From Aphelocoma coerulescens (Eukaryota; Chordata; Aves; Passeriformes; Corvidae), in contig NC_091020.1 in assembly GCF_041296385.1 (NCBI RefSeq), positions 32,692,001 to 32,756,000 of the forward strand: 64,000 nucleotides of DNA, read 5' to 3'. Below the pieces are notes generated by a model that was given only the letters and a program-made list of their open reading frames with translations, was not told the origin of the DNA and made no database searches. Positions 26,907 to 56,363 of the stretch are shown in pieces (position 1 is the first letter of the stretch; each line of letters begins with the position of its first letter). A program made the translations under genes and the position numbers.

Positions 26907-26926
26907 ACTACATGTCCCAGCAGGCC
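26907..26926 (+). promoter_or_regulatory. ZNF143/THAP11 (SBS) motif 2
   Basis: ACTACATGTCCCAGCAGGCC is a second SBS-like sequence in the same orientation, starting exactly 50 bp after the first. It departs more from consensus in the middle and at the 3' end but keeps ACTACA and TCCCAGCA. Confidence 0.65.
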
Positions 26927-26952
26927 GCGGGGGGTGCGGGCGGTGGCGCGGC

Positions 26953-26964
26953 GGCGCACGCGCA
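26953..26964 (+). promoter_or_regulatory. NRF1-like palindrome
   Basis: GGCGCACGCGCA matches the NRF1 consensus YGCGCAYGCGCR except at its first base. NRF1 sites usually lie within about 100 bp of the transcription start, which supports placing the start near 26950-26980. Confidence 0.6.
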
Positions 26965-27098
26965 GTGTGGGTGCCCGGCGGTGCGGACGGAGGCGGCGGG
27001 ACGAGCCCGTTCCCGGTGCGGAGCGCGGAGCGGGGCCGGGAGCGCGCCCGGGGAGCGCCCGGCTCTCCTCAGGGGGCTCCCGCACTGTCAGGACTCCA

Positions 27099-30000
27099 GT
27101 AAGTGCCTCGGCCCGGGGCGGGGCTCGGCCCGCCCTGGGTGATGCCCTTCCTTCCGCGCCTGCCCGGTGTGTGACCGCGCAGGGCACTGTCCTGCTGCCC
27201 CTGCGCCTCTCCCTGCTCTTTTCCTTTCCGTTTTCCCTGGCGGGCGCTCGGCGGCGCGGGGGCTCTGCCCGTGCGTCCCCCGGGGGCAGCGCGGTGTCGG
27301 GTGCCCCGGTGGCGCAGGCAGGGCGCTGTCACGGCCCCAGAGGTAGGAGAAGAGGTGATCTCATTGCTCGTCATGGTGTGCTCTCCCTGCGCTCGCCTTC
27401 GCCGCTCCGCTGTTGGAGCACGCCGGGAAGGAGCGATGTTATCTGGGCAGAGCCTGCAGGGATGGTGCCTGCGAGGGTGTGGGCTCCCCGAGCACCCTCC
27501 CTCGGTTCGGCTCGCCTTTGGGATCCCTCTCCCAGCTGCAGCTCCAAGGAGAGCTCACTGGGGCTGGGACAGCCGGTGTGTAGTGCCGCGTTTGTTTTTA
27601 GCTTTGGAAGGCATAAGTTTTGGAGAGGGCTGGGTGGGGAGGCTGTTGGCACGCTCTGGGCTGTGTTCTGGGTTAGCTGTAACCGGGGCTGGTTATTTAC
27701 TGAACCAAAGTGTCTCTAAATGGATAACTTGACTATAAATGAATGTTAAACTGTAACCACTGTTGTTATATGCGCGGTTTTTATCACCTGTAAAATTCCA
27801 GATAGGCATTTGACATGCTGCTAAACTTAACACAGACTTAAATTCTGTATGTGTTGTGCAGCTCTCCTGGGAGGAACTAATGCATGACCTTCATAAAAGG
27901 CATTATGTTATTGCATCAAATGTTTGCAAAGTAACATCAAGAGGACAGCAATTTTCTCTTTGGCAGGCTGCTGCTTTGAGGCCTTCTGTAAAAAAAAAAG
28001 TCTGATTTTCACTAAGCAGTGTATTGTGTTTACAGAATGAACAGTCTTCAAGTGGGGAAACAGTTATTAGTTAGGCTGAGCACCTGAATTAGGCATCAGC
28101 AAAGTGGTGTTACTTACCTGAGTAAAGCTCAGAGGCAGAATCTTTTACAATTTTTTTTTTGGATTCTTAAGAGCTACGTATCTCCATGCTTCACCTTCTT
28201 CTCAAAGCAGGGTACTTTTGAAGAGACTACTAGGCTTAGAGCAAGCTGAACAGCATAAACTTCTTTGTTGCCTTCTGATGAATTCCTTGCTTTCCTGACA
28301 GAGGCTGTAATGTCTGTAAAGATAAATTTTCTCTTCTCCTTACCTGATCCCATACATGACCCTGCAGGGCAGAGCCATATTTGATCGTACGGTTTTGGGG
28401 CCTATGACATGTGAGGAGCGGCTTCTTGCTGTTGAAACCAAACAGGGTTTGCTGGGTTTTGTGTTTTTGTTTTGTTGGGGTTTTTTTTTTTTGTTGTTGT
28501 TTTGTTTTTTTTAAAATTTGGGCTGCATTTATTTTGAGGCAGCACGAACACAATCCTAACTGAGGTGGAAATGTGCATGGTAACTTTGACTGGTTGTTCT
28601 CTCGTGAGTTACTCTGTCTTACGGAACAGTGAACTTGCATTTTAGGTCCATTCAGTCTTGTTCCCTCCTACTTGTTATTTTTAGTTGAAAGAGTCACACT
28701 AGTAACAATACATAAAACTGTCAGGTTTGTGAAGCACAGAAGTGTAGAAATGCTGTTTTCCCTTTTGTCACATGAGGAAGTGTTAAAAGTGGGCTGAAAT
28801 CTCTTTGTGGCAGAGAGAGATGCTGGGCCTGGTTGATATTTGGAGGAGAGCCTTTTAATTCGGGGATAGATAAGCACTGATGCAGAAAGTGATAATTCAA
28901 GAAATAATACATGGGGGTTTTATGTGTCCTGAATATCAGTGAGTGCTACGCCACTGGAGTCAGCTTGCATAAAATAAAAACCTTTGTGTGACTCACTGAG
29001 TTCTATTTGCAGTTATCAAACATTGTGGTTTGATTTTGTGAGTGTAGAAAATTTAATTCCGAGTTCATAATTTCTGAAGACATCTATTTTCTTGAGCCAT
29101 TTCTCTGCTGTAAAACTACATTTGGCCTCATGTTCCATTGTGTAGCTCTGCATTTTAAGGGTGAAATTAAAGAAAAAGATGCACAGTGGGTCAATAGCAG
29201 GTGTAGTGTGGTGTTGAAATGTTTCAGTGGAGTGGATGCTTTCGTACAGATTAGAGAACAGGCAAAGAAGAATCACTGTATGAAGAAAGCAGGCAGCATT
29301 TTAATGCTTCCCCTCCTCCTTCTCTCCTGTATTTATTTTTCCTCAGGAGTAGTAGCTGAGTGACAGAAGACAGACACACACATGAGGAATACAGAAGGCG
29401 TGTGCATGAGGAAGAGACCTGAATGCAGGAAAAGGCCTTGTTTTTTCCAGGTAGCTGGGGCTTGTTCCAGAAGGCAGCAGAGCTATCTCAGCTCGAATAA
29501 AGGCTGACTGCATGTCAGAGAGTTGGTGTAGAAGAGAGGAAGTGCAGAAGTCAGTTTTTATTGACTGTAACAGATTAGAAAGAACTTGAGGACATTACTG
29601 AAATGAGAACAGATCTCGGCTTGTAACACAGTCTCCAGTGTAGTGTTGGATGTAGCCCAAACTGCCAGGCCTGCAAAATTTTTAATCTGTTTTAGTAGAT
29701 TTAGAATTCCATCGATGTCTTTATTACTGACTGTTCCTGGTTATTTAAGCTGACAGTTATCATAGTAAATGCAGTTCCTCCAAAGTGCAGCAAGCCAGCA
29801 GTGTTGGGAAGTGAGCACATGTTCTAATGAGCAGAGTCCTTGCATGCTCTGCTGTGCTTTTGGAGGTATCCAGCTCTACATCAGTGTTTAGACAAACAAT
29901 AGTTTGTGATATGAGAGCATGTATCTGTCTTACAAGATGGCTTTTGGCAGGTTTTTTTTTCTCTGATAATTATGAACAATAGAAACAGTCTTAGAAACCA

Positions 30001-33000
30001 CTTACTGGGGTTTGGAGCCAAGTGAACCTTTGTGCAGTTGTATAATTGCATGAAAATACAGGATAGTAACTTACTTCAGTGCCAAAATGGGAATTTAGGT
30101 AACTGGCTTTAGCATAAAACATTTTTACAGCGTGGAACAAGTGCTTAAGAAGTCACCAGGAAATTATATAAGAAACACAACAGTCAGTAGTACATGTATT
30201 GAAGTATTGCTGTCAGTGATTTATAAAATTATATAAGAAACCTAAATACCATAATCCTAGTGAGCTTCTTTGACATATAAAAATAATGTAACTGCTTTTA
30301 AAAAGTCGCCTGCTGAAGAGGTCTGAGTGATGAGAATGGTTCAGGTTTTGAAGTTATACTTCAATGCAGAGAATGACTGAAATGAATTGGAATGGGAGAT
30401 ATGGCTGAGCTGCTTCAAATTTTTTTCTGCTCTTATGCTGATCTTTCAAATTAGGACTTTGAAAATACGTAGGGCTAAGGTCATCTTGATACATGCTGTA
30501 CCCTAACTGTGAGAAATATTTAGGTACGTGTTGGTATAGGGCTCAATTCTATAAATAACACTTTCTTCTCAGTGCTAGGTAAAGCAGCAGGGTTTTGTTG
30601 CTGTTGAGGAAGGAAGCTGGTTGATTGTCTCAGCACTAAGCAGCATTTTCTCCCTCCAGGGACTTGCAGAAACATCTAGAATGTGTAGGTGTTTCTTTAA
30701 TCTTGAAGAAGGAACTTATTAAGCTTTCTGGTGCAGAACTGTATGAGCCACTTATTCTTAACAGATGTTATCTGCACGAGTAGGGAGTTGCAGGTCTGGT
30801 AGACATTTGTGGCATTCAACAGTTTAAACAGTTTTCAGGTTTGAACATATGCCTTTGCCTTAAAATCTGAATAGTTTCAGGTATTTTATGTAGAAGAAAG
30901 GTGGTTCAATAGTGAGGTTGCTGCTCTGGGACTTGGGAAACAGGTTCAGCTTACTGTGTTGCCAAAAAGCTTCCTGTGTGGCCTGGGACAAGCTGCTTCT
31001 CTGTCCCTCCATTCTCATACTGAGAGTGCAGAGCAGCAGCAGCAGCTCTGCATCACAGGAGTGTTTAGGGTATGTCAGGTTGGACGTGGCCAGGGGTGGT
31101 GTTGATGTGGGGCACAGAGCTCCCTTGGGCTGGGAGGGAGAGGTTGAAGACACTGGCCAACTTAAAAACTAGGGGTAAGCTCCAGGCAGGAGGAGGAAAA
31201 CCAGAAAAAGACGGTGGGAAAAAGGTTTTGACTGGAAATCTCTGGTGTCACTTAGAGAAAGCAAGTCCTTAAAACTTTAAGGAGCACTGCATGGCCTTGT
31301 TTGTTTAACAGAATTTTAAAGCAATGCTTAAAATACCCACACAAACATGTAAATCTTTTATGTTATGGTTCTGCCACACCGGGAACAGTAGCAAAGCTCT
31401 CTCTGTTCCTTTGTTGGCTGTTCTGGTCTTTGGAAGATGCTTTTAAATCTAGCTAACCATTGCATCCACATGTTTTGGATATCAATTTAGCTCATTTGTT
31501 CTGCTGGCATGGTAAGCAAAATCTCTTAAATTGGGCCTGATTTACTGACTTCTCATGTGAAAGAGGTTGAGCTTCTCTACCTCTCAACTCCCCCAAAGGG
31601 AAAAAGAATTTGCAGCCGCCTCTAATGGGCAGTGTCTTTAGTAATGTTATAGAGTTAAAATTATTTTGGATTTTAAATCCTTCTGGTGGAAATAGGGCAC
31701 TGTCATTGCTATAAATTGAAGATGTAGACTAGACAGCAATTATCAAGCTTTGCAAACATGTTTTCATTGTTGAGAGTCAACACTCCCAGGAATAGTCTCT
31801 GTATACTGACAGAGAGGTGATAAATTAATTCATTTAATATGTAATTGTTTTGATGTGTATGCTCTCCCTGGGTGCTTTGGTACCCACCACATTTACATCC
31901 CATGTCCAAGAAAATGTGTTGGAACTTGTTCAGACTAGTGACTTAATTAAGTGTTCTTCTGTTAAGCACTAGAACAGTTACATGCCAGGTTTGTTGTAAG
32001 AGTGAGCAGTCCTCTTAAAACTGCACTTCAAAAGATGTTGTTAAATTTGTTGGTTAACTCTTTAGGGAGGTTTAGAATGACAAATGGGAACTTAGGCTGT
32101 GCTAATAATTCAGCTGGCAAGTTATTTCTCTATCTGGTAGACTCCATGCCTGTGTGTGCACCACTGCTGGAAGGTTGGGTAACTTAAAGGATGTTCTTGC
32201 TTCAAAAGTGTGTCTGCTGATTCAGGACTTCAAGATTTGGTTTTCTTGATTTTTTTATCATTAACCTTTTTCTTTTGTTTCTTCCTTAAATCAAGTTCGC
32301 TGCAGGTGCTGTATTTATCTATAATATCTTCCTACTTTGTGCTGGTGTCCTGATTTTTGGGTGGAGGAGCATGACTCCTTCAGGAGGTCCATTTGCTGCC
32401 TTTTTGTGGGAGGCAGCAGCACAGAGTGTTGAAACCCAGCCTGTTGCATGCTCATGGTACATCCAGGACTTCCAGGCTTGTCGGATGTATGCAGGATTTG
32501 GGATTGTTCTGGAGCGTTTCTCCCTTGCCGTGTGTAGGTCAGACAGCAATCCCACAAAATGCCAGGAGCCTGTCTGGTACTTTTGGGATTATTCTGTGGA
32601 TGGAGGGGTGTTACTCTCTCTACACACTGTAACTGAGGTTTTGAGAAACACCTTTGTCAGTGCAGAGCAACAGCTGGGCTGTTATTTGTGTCACCCTACA
32701 AATAAGGAGGAAGGTGAGGAAGAAGGCCACCAACCAGGCATGGGCTGTACCTGACATGAGGACAATTCCCTGGGCATATGGCTTGGTTCCAAGTAGGAAG
32801 GCTGCTAGAAATGAATTCTGTGAGAAGTTACAGTGAGTGATGTGCTTCGAGTGATGTGTTAGTGTGCTGGCACTGTGCTACAAAACCTGTCTCTGCAGAG
32901 CAGCTTTCACTTTATGGGGTTTATCTCTGTGTTGGGTGAGACTTTCATTAAATATGGCAGACTGGGATGTGATTTTTCTTAATTTAAGATGTATAAAAAA

Positions 33001-36000
33001 AAGGAGGGGGAGGGTAATGTCCCAAAAACTTTGCCATTTGATGGGAGCTTAATTTTCTCCTCCCACCTTGGTAAACAGGAGCTGGTGTGTTCTATAAATG
33101 CACATTGGTTCTCTTACATCAGACAGGCAAAGCCCTGTTCTTCCTGAAGAGCTTTCACTACGCTTGCACTTACTGAAGAGCTCTGAGATTAGTCCTAATC
33201 TCTGGGAATCCTTGTGTAGGACTGATATAATTGATAAGTGAGCTGGATTCTGGAGGAAATGTCTTTGCAGTAGAGGGATTTTTGGCTGACATAGTGGATT
33301 ATACCAACACAGTCTGTACTGTAAATATTAAATGAGGTAAAAATTGAACAGCAATGATTTTTTCCTTTCCAGAGTGTTAACGTAGGTGAAGCATTGAACT
33401 TTTCTTTATTCTGCATCAAATTTGCTAAATTAGATCTATCAAATCAAAATTGATGATCAGCTTTGTGTGCTTTGCTTTCATTAAATCTTTTTATATCTGT
33501 AAAAGGGATCAAACCAAATATTCACCTGATAATGTTCTTTTCATTATTTGATATTTGAAACGAACTGAAAATTTTAGTTATTTACAGCGCTTTCTTTAAC
33601 AACATAAGAGTATTCTGTGAAAACTGAAGATATAGCTAATTTCCTAAGCAGCTGGCCTTTCCATTTCTTGCATACTTCCCAGGAAGGTCTGTGTTTATTT
33701 ATACTGCTGAGTTTATACCCAGGATTCAGAGTGAAAATCAGCAAGACTGGCTCAAAAATGGCAAACTTTGTTATTCAACCAGCCTCACCTTCTTTTTGTG
33801 TTGAACTTCCTCAAGTCAAATAAGCTTCACCAGGATTTGTAGTTTGATTCAGATGAGAATTTGAAAAAGCTGTGAGTGTGTGGAATTCAAGTGCTTGGAG
33901 TGGTTGGCCTGGATAAAACAGGGACTATTATTGAAATTAAACAGGGTTTTTTCTAATGACTAACTGGTAATAATAAGTAATCCTAATAAGTAATGTGGTT
34001 ATTTCCTGCTTGATTTTTAATTTGTTTTGGTTGTCATGAATGGACACTTTCTATAGAATAAACATGTAAGCATATTCAAGAACAAGGACCTAATTTGTCA
34101 TATTTGGAGTTTTGCAGGTGGCACTTACTCAAAATTTTGAAAAGGCTGATAAAAAAATTATAAATGTGAATCAACTCTGAACTTGCATTTTGAAGGATTT
34201 TAACTAGTATGTAACTGAAATTAATAAGCATTAAAAAACTTGTTTTGAGTCATGTATGAGATACAAGTCAAAGTGAATTAGAGTAACTATATTTTTTTTC
34301 CTTTATTGTATTTGTCTCTGGTTATATCTCATTTTGAGTAACTATATTATCTAGGCTTAATATAAAGTGATGAAAATTACATCTGACTTTTGTAAAGACT
34401 TGGTGTTATTGAACATGTTCTATCACTGTTTCTCAGCTTTGTTATTTTACTTTATTGCCTTGTAAACTGGTCATCATTCATAAGTTATTAATGGATAAAT
34501 TTCAAGTGTGTATTTTTATAATGGCCTTGTTGCACAGGATGCTTCCTTTTGTTTGTGTTAGCTCAGTGCATTTAGAGGGACAATTAAAATAATTGTTTTA
34601 GCTGGGCAAAAACCATTAGTAGGTGAGGTTGGGTTTTTTTTTGTTTTGTTTTGACTTAAGAGATCAGTGATAGAGAGGAGTTTTGCATCCTGTGCAGTGC
34701 ATTTCCTCATTCCATCATATCCCAGAGCCTTTGGCTGCTGTTGCAAATACCTTAAAATGGAGGAAAATAGTTTAGTTAAGAACAGGAAACATCACTCAGA
34801 GAAATTTCTGCAGAAGGTTTTGAGGAAGTACCAGTCTGTTCCATCGTGGAACTTGTAGATCAGTGCTTGAGAAAGGCCAGCGGATGATGGATTTGGGTAA
34901 CTTCAAAGCGTTTTCCTTGGAACTTCAATCTTCCTCTAGGACATATAGAAAATTTTCCGAGGTGAAAGCAGCACTGCAGGATAGTATTGAATGAAATCAA
35001 TCATTTGACTTGCTGAGGTACACTGGAAAAGATGGGAGTGGTTAACTTACCCTGATTTAACAAGTGTTCCTGGAAAACAGCAGATCAGCGTTTTGAACAC
35101 AGAATCATGACTGGCTAAGACTTAAGTTCAAGATAAGGCTACTGGTTTTGTTAGATGAATCATCGCTGCAATGATGATTTTTCTTTATTGTGGCCTGCTT
35201 GGAAGTTGGATTCGGTACTGGGGGAGGGATGTATCTTTTGGCATTCCTCATAGTTTGGTCAGGGATAGGAGAGGTCAGTGCTACTTGTATTTCAGGTTTT
35301 TTTATTTGGGAGACTGACTTCTGCTTAGGAATTCTCTTACAGGTGAATACTGGCCTTTTGCAGCTGGTTTTTCCTTCTTTTTGACTACTTTAGAGAGGGA
35401 ATCTGAATTTAGGAGGCAGTGTATCCTGGAGACTTGCAGGTTTCATTTTCAGATGTGCTTAAAAAGTTGATCAGAGTGTCATAGGCTGCTAGCAAATCAA
35501 AGGCATGTCTTTTCTGTTAACAGAAGTATCCAGTGTCTGCTGTGCCCTCCAGGACAAAAATTAATCAGTGGAGGACCTTTGGGAAATTGAAAAGCTGGAC
35601 TTGTAATTTTAAATCCATCAATTCTGAATTATCTTTTGTTGTCAAAAGAATTGCAGCCAAGTCACTTCTCCAGTTCCTGGATTAGTTCTTTGTGGGGTTT
35701 TTTTGTCATGTTTTTTGTACTTTGGAAGTTGTATGAAAGGTGAGCAGGGACATTGTCTCATAGTATAAGTTATCTCTTTAGTGGGCTGCCTGTGCTGGAA
35801 GGTTTTCAAGGAAGTAAAAAGCATTTGAACTACTGTCCCTTGAAGATTTATGTGGCTTGTTTTCAGAGGCTGTTCTGAGTTGGTTGTCTTAGGGTTGGAA
35901 TTTCCTCGTCCCTGCTCCCTTTCCTTGTTCTGGAAGTGCACAAGAAGGAAAGCTTTCATTGCTGTGTTCTTCAGGGGATAAGCAGGACAGTCTGAGCTCA

Positions 36001-39000
36001 TCCCTTCCCCTCGGGAGTCAGTAAATGGTCAGTAAAAGAGATGACCAGCTGGAGAGCAGCTGATTTACAGCAGGAAGCTGAGAGTAATTGCCTAGGCAAA
36101 AGCCAGGAGCCCTCACTAATTAAGCTGTCCCTGGAACTGCAGGAAAGACTGGAGATCGCTGGGGATGCTGCTTTACCTTCCCTTTGTGGTGCTGGAGCTG
36201 CTGTAAACAGCAGAGCTTAAAAAGGGAGGTGGGGAGGAGGGATGGGCATGACTCATGGCATCATTTTATATTTATCAAGTGGAGGTGTATGAATGTTGTT
36301 CTTCATTTCATAGGGATGAGTAAGTAGGTAATGTATGTTTTTTAATCTTCCTAGCTGATAGAAGAAAACCCCAAAGTCACCTCCTGGGGTAAGTTAAATC
36401 CGAAGTTCCAAATGTCCACACGTTAAAGAGCAGGAAGTAGAACTGTTGGTCTAAATAAAAGAAATAAAAGTAATAAAATATACCCAAACCTTGGGGAAAA
36501 GACATGTAAAATAAAGAGATATTAAGTGCTCATGTTGTGTTTATTAATCAAGCTCTCCTGTGGTAGTGCAAAGCCTATTGCATGGTCTTTTTGTAAGCAC
36601 AAAATTCCGCTTGCTTTAGTCAGCCAGTGGTCCTTGGTTTGTACCTACCTGTGGAAATGAAGTCAAGGGAGAGATTGGGCCATAGAAATATTATCTGGCA
36701 CCTCACTTCAGTCTTGTCTAGACTCGTACTTGAAGATACGAAGGCTGCAGCCAATCTGTAATGGAGGTGAACTCAAGAACAGGTGCTGGTGGGAAACTAA
36801 AAATAGGAATTAATGTAGGAGAGTTTAAGCCATGTGTTATAAATGGTGAAAAGGAGATGCTCGTGTGCCTCTGCAGGTCCTACTTGTGCAGTCATGCATT
36901 TACAGTGAGACTGGGGAAGGTGATCTGGGATTTTTATTTATAGTGGTGCCCAGGAGGCCAGGCAGCCCCCAGTGTGTGATACAAATGTTGGGGAATGTCG
37001 GTGTGTGCTGTACCTCAGAGGAAGAGAGTGGGGAGAGGGGAAATCTGAGAGAAGCTGGGCTGATGAGCTATGGACCTACTTAAATTAGTACCCTGCTGCT
37101 GGAAAGAGGGATGTAAGGCTTCAAAAATAAGTGACACCTCCTGTCTGGATTATAACACAGCCCTCCAGGAAAAGAATTTTAAGGAGCTGAGAGTTTTCTG
37201 AATTCTTACAGAGTGTTACTATACGCCACAAAATAGGTTTTCAAAAATCTCTTAGTTTCTGGTGGATTATGGCAAGAACCAGGAGGAAATGGGCCACAGG
37301 GATATTTTTCCTGAAGCAGCACTGTATCATTGACCCACATCTCCCCTGCCCTACCCTTCCACTCCAGGGAGGGAAGGCAAAATGAAATGAAGTTGTAAGT
37401 GATCTGCAACAGGTTTGATGCCTTCAGCCTTTCTAAGAACTCATCATCTTTTTATAATACTTGATTCTAGAAGAGTTAATGCACTGTTCTGTACTGCAGG
37501 TTCTGCTGCAGAAAATAACTAAGGGTGCATGTAATAATGCTGTAAAGTGTACAGCCTTGGAGATTTTTGTTTCATAATCGCTTCAAATAATTTAATGAAA
37601 AATCTCATCTGTGCAAGACATGATCTGTATTCTGAAGACATTTTTAAGATGAAGTTCTGATGAATTCTTAGGTTGGTGGTCTTCCAGCCAGATTTCCTAC
37701 CCTGAGGAGTTAGAGTTCTGCAATTCCTGATATGAATCATGGCAATTCCATCAGTGCTTTTTTCGTCTGTCTAGAGTTGTAGGAAGGGTATGGTGGTGGT
37801 GGTGTTGTCATGTGTTCAGTCCCTTTAGAACTGGAAGAAAGGCACAAATTGATTTTTTTTTTTTTTTTAATGTGCATTGCAAATTGTGGTTCATTAATGA
37901 AGGCTGAATAGAATTGCTATTAATTTACAGGGGAATCTTGCCAAGGTGCAATATGGTGTAATAAGCAGGCTTTTAAAACTGGGAAATGGTTGGATGATAC
38001 TGTGTTAGAATTCAATTTATTATAAAGTTAAAGGGGTTTTTTTTCCTCCTATTATTGAAGACTATCAGTCTAATAGAAGTCTGTAATCCCATGAGGAATT
38101 TTAAACTAATTTGAAGAAAACAGCAGTTAGACAATTTAAGTTTGTAGATTAGTGTTAATTTATGCTGTATTTTCATAGAGCACAGAGTAGGTGCAAATAG
38201 AATCATTTTGTAGGCTAGAAATTAGCTAGTAGTAATTTGAAATACAAAATATTTATTAATTTAGGTTTGGGGTTTTTTTTTTGTCTGTGAGGGTTGGTTT
38301 ATTGACAAATAAGAAAAAGCTTCTGAGTCTTGTCTTTTGCCCTGGAAAAAAATTTCAAGTATTGCAGTAGCTCAGCTTTAGCTAATTGTATGTTCATAAT
38401 GGAGCATTATGAGCATCCTCCTTTCATTTTCCTTAAAAGGATTTCTGAAACATAGATTCTCTTATAGGGGAAAAGTGCTTTGAAAATTCAGTTGGTTTTA
38501 TTCAAGGATTCTTAATCAATCCGTATCTTGTTTCAAAAACAAGTTTTCCTTGTTTCGTTTTCTTCACATCTGTAGAGAACACAGCTTTAAGTCTGCTCAG
38601 ACAGGAAACCAGCCACCAATATTTGCTTTTTTTAGGCACAGGGCTTTTCTGGGCTTCATAAACTGTTGTTATGAAGCCTGAAGGGTGTCCTGGAAGTGCT
38701 GGATGATTTTGTTGAGGGACCACCTGCCACAACTTAGGGCAATACTGGTAAATGGCAATTTTTATATTCATTTAAATGAAAACAAGGTGTGATGCCAAGT
38801 TCTGCCAGATTAGAGGTGTCATTTAGAGAACAGCTACCCTTGAGCTTTCCCTCAGATGTGTTTGTAGGGAGATGTTGCTTCAGTGTGAAGTGATCCCAAG
38901 AGCCTCAGTTGAATTACTGATGATTGTTTGTTAAAATAACGATCTTGTCCTGAGTGCTCAAGTGTTTATTTTTGTATTCCTTATAGCTATAATTTGGTTA

Positions 39001-40543
39001 CAGAGCTGGACTTAGATCTGTGATACTTAGATTGTGAGGAACACAGCAAGAAAATTTAGATTGGCTTAGTAAATTTTCTTACTTGATGGAAGAACAAACC
39101 TTTGCATATTTAAAGCATTGTTGCTGGTAACACACGTTTTAAAACGTATTTCTCAAAGTGGTTGAACCAAAATTTTGCTTGTATTGTAATTAGGCATATA
39201 AAATGACAGCTGTAAATACAAGTATATCTCTACATGTTTGTATATTGATAAAAATCAATCAATCAATTCCCCCAGAAAATGTGGATATCTGAGTCCTTAA
39301 AATAAACACTGATTCTCTCCCCAAAACAACACTTGAAAAACTGTGTCTCATGTTTTGCTGTGGTATATCAATAGCTTGCTACAGATAATTATCAGATGTC
39401 TGTCTCATTGTGTTGTATGTAAATGTATTTAAATCAAGCAATCTTAAAAAAGTATTAAAGAATTCAAAGAAATGCTAAAATGAAACTTCCACATTACATG
39501 GTTAAAGCTGGAAAAGTGGGAAAATGATGAAAAGTGTGAAGTGCTTCAACCTTCCGTGTCTTATGTTAGTATTTTTGGATCTGTACTATTTCTGAATTTT
39601 GTAACAAAATGTAAAGACTGAATCATTTATTTCGTGTCCTGGGAAAGATTGGCATCAACCTGATTTTTATCATTTTTAGATGAATATGCAGATTCATCTC
39701 TGGTCTTACAAGGCTGGCTCTTAAAGTAAAATGACTGTCCCATAAAATAAAAGGAAGCAAAACCCGTGATGCAATAGGCTGCAGTAAGGCAGAGCCACAA
39801 AAGGTGAAGCAGGCAAAATGGCAATAGGTGGGCACAATGCACTTTTTAATTTAATTTTTTAAAGCTAAACAAACAAACAAAAAGCCCCTCCAAACCCCCC
39901 CCCCAACAAAAAAAAGCCTGACACCCTCAGACCTCAAGTACCATGAGCAAAGAGTGTTTACCTGTCTCTTGGTGCACATACAACTTCATTTTGGCTATTT
40001 AGTGTATAAGAATGAAAAGATGTCTGTTCTTAGACATGGTTAGACATGAAGTGCTTTTTGTAGGAGAAAAATGTGAACAGTGTTTCTAAAAGCTTTTTTA
40101 TTGCATTTGCCTAAGCAAGATGTGAAAAATTGCATTGGGCAGTCGAGCCACTGACAAAGATTCTTTCTTGGCCATGAGAGGCAATGTCAAAGGAGGAAGC
40201 ATAACCCCACTGCTGTCTCAATTTTGTGCACGTTGTGAAGGAGAACTTTTATTTTTCAGTGATCTTGTCAAAATTAGTCTTGATGCTCATCTGTTGCTTA
40301 CCACTTGTAACTTTACACTTAGACTATTAGATCTGCTAAATATATGCTTCAAAGAAGTATGAAAGTTCTGTGTAAAAGTTCGGTGGTGGCGGTGTGGGGA
40401 GCAGCTACGCTTCACTTACCCTTCCGTAGAAACTTCTTGAAGCTACTGGTTGAAACTGCTCAAAATGTCATGGGTAGGCACAGAGCAGTCTTAAAATTAG
40501 CACCAAGGAACTTTGCTCACCTCCTGTGCTTTTTGTTGTGCAG
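27099..40543 (+). other. PLEKHA1: PLEKHA1 intron 1
   Basis: A 13.4-kb first intron separates the non-coding exon from the exon with the start codon. It opens with the rest of the CpG island (to about 27560). It then becomes AT-rich, with T-runs (28481-28510, 37853-37868), a C-run (39895-39904) and a duplicated AT-rich word at 30161 and 30226. No nested gene was recognised. The 127-codon frame at 32371-32754 has no homology I know. Further untranslated exons cannot be excluded. Confidence 0.7.
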
Positions 40544-56075
<15,532 letters not shown>

Positions 56076-56200
56076 GGATGGAAGTGTTTGGAGAATGATC
56101 CATTTGTTCGGTCCTTTAATTTCCTTGCTCGGACTTTGAACCAAAGAAAATTCCAGGAAATGAGAACAAAAAAAAAAACAAAACCGGAGCACTGCTGTTA

Positions 56201-56221
56201 TATATATGTGTGTGTGTGTGT
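56201..56221. repeat. (TA)n(TG)n microsatellite in the 3' UTR
   Basis: A run of TATATATATG followed by GTGTGTGTGTG. Short and probably length-polymorphic. Confidence 0.8.
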
Positions 56222-56357
56222 TCTGTGCACACATGGGTATATATAATGTGTTTGTGTGTTGCCTTGCAGCTGAGGGTCAGAAATGGACCTTAGGCATTTT
56301 CTCAAAGCCTGATAGTAAATTGCTTACTAGGGAGGGGCCAAACTGCACAATTTAGGA

Positions 56358-56363
56358 AATAAA
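56358..56363 (+). terminator. PLEKHA1: Possible early poly(A) signal of PLEKHA1
   Basis: AATAAA about 280 bp after the stop codon. Use would give a very short 3' UTR; no strong GT-rich element follows, so usage is doubtful. Confidence 0.3.

Larger units (their letters stand above)
26851..27098 (+). promoter_or_regulatory. PLEKHA1: PLEKHA1 CpG-island promoter and non-coding exon 1
   Basis: A sharp rise in GC and CpG begins near 26880 and continues to about 27560. In order it shows an inverted CCAAT box (ATTGG at 26852-26856), two SBS/Staf-type motifs, an NRF1-like palindrome and no TATA box, as expected for a housekeeping promoter. Exon 1 contains no ATG and ends at 27098 in a strong donor (CCA|GTAAGT). 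Its 5' end cannot be fixed from sequence; I expect it around 26950-26980, close to the NRF1-like site. A GC box (GGGGCGGGGC, 27115-27124) lies just inside intron 1. Confidence 0.7.

Noticed and set aside
26853..27719. Open frame of 288 codons on the plus strand across the PLEKHA1 CpG island
   Set aside because: It starts upstream of the promoter motifs, runs through exon 1 and its splice donor, and has Arg/Pro/Gly/Ser composition typical of CpG-island chance frames.
32371..32754. Open frame of 127 codons in PLEKHA1 intron 1 as a nested gene
   Set aside because: No recognisable domain, promoter, splice structure or retroelement feature; length is within chance for the number of frames examined.
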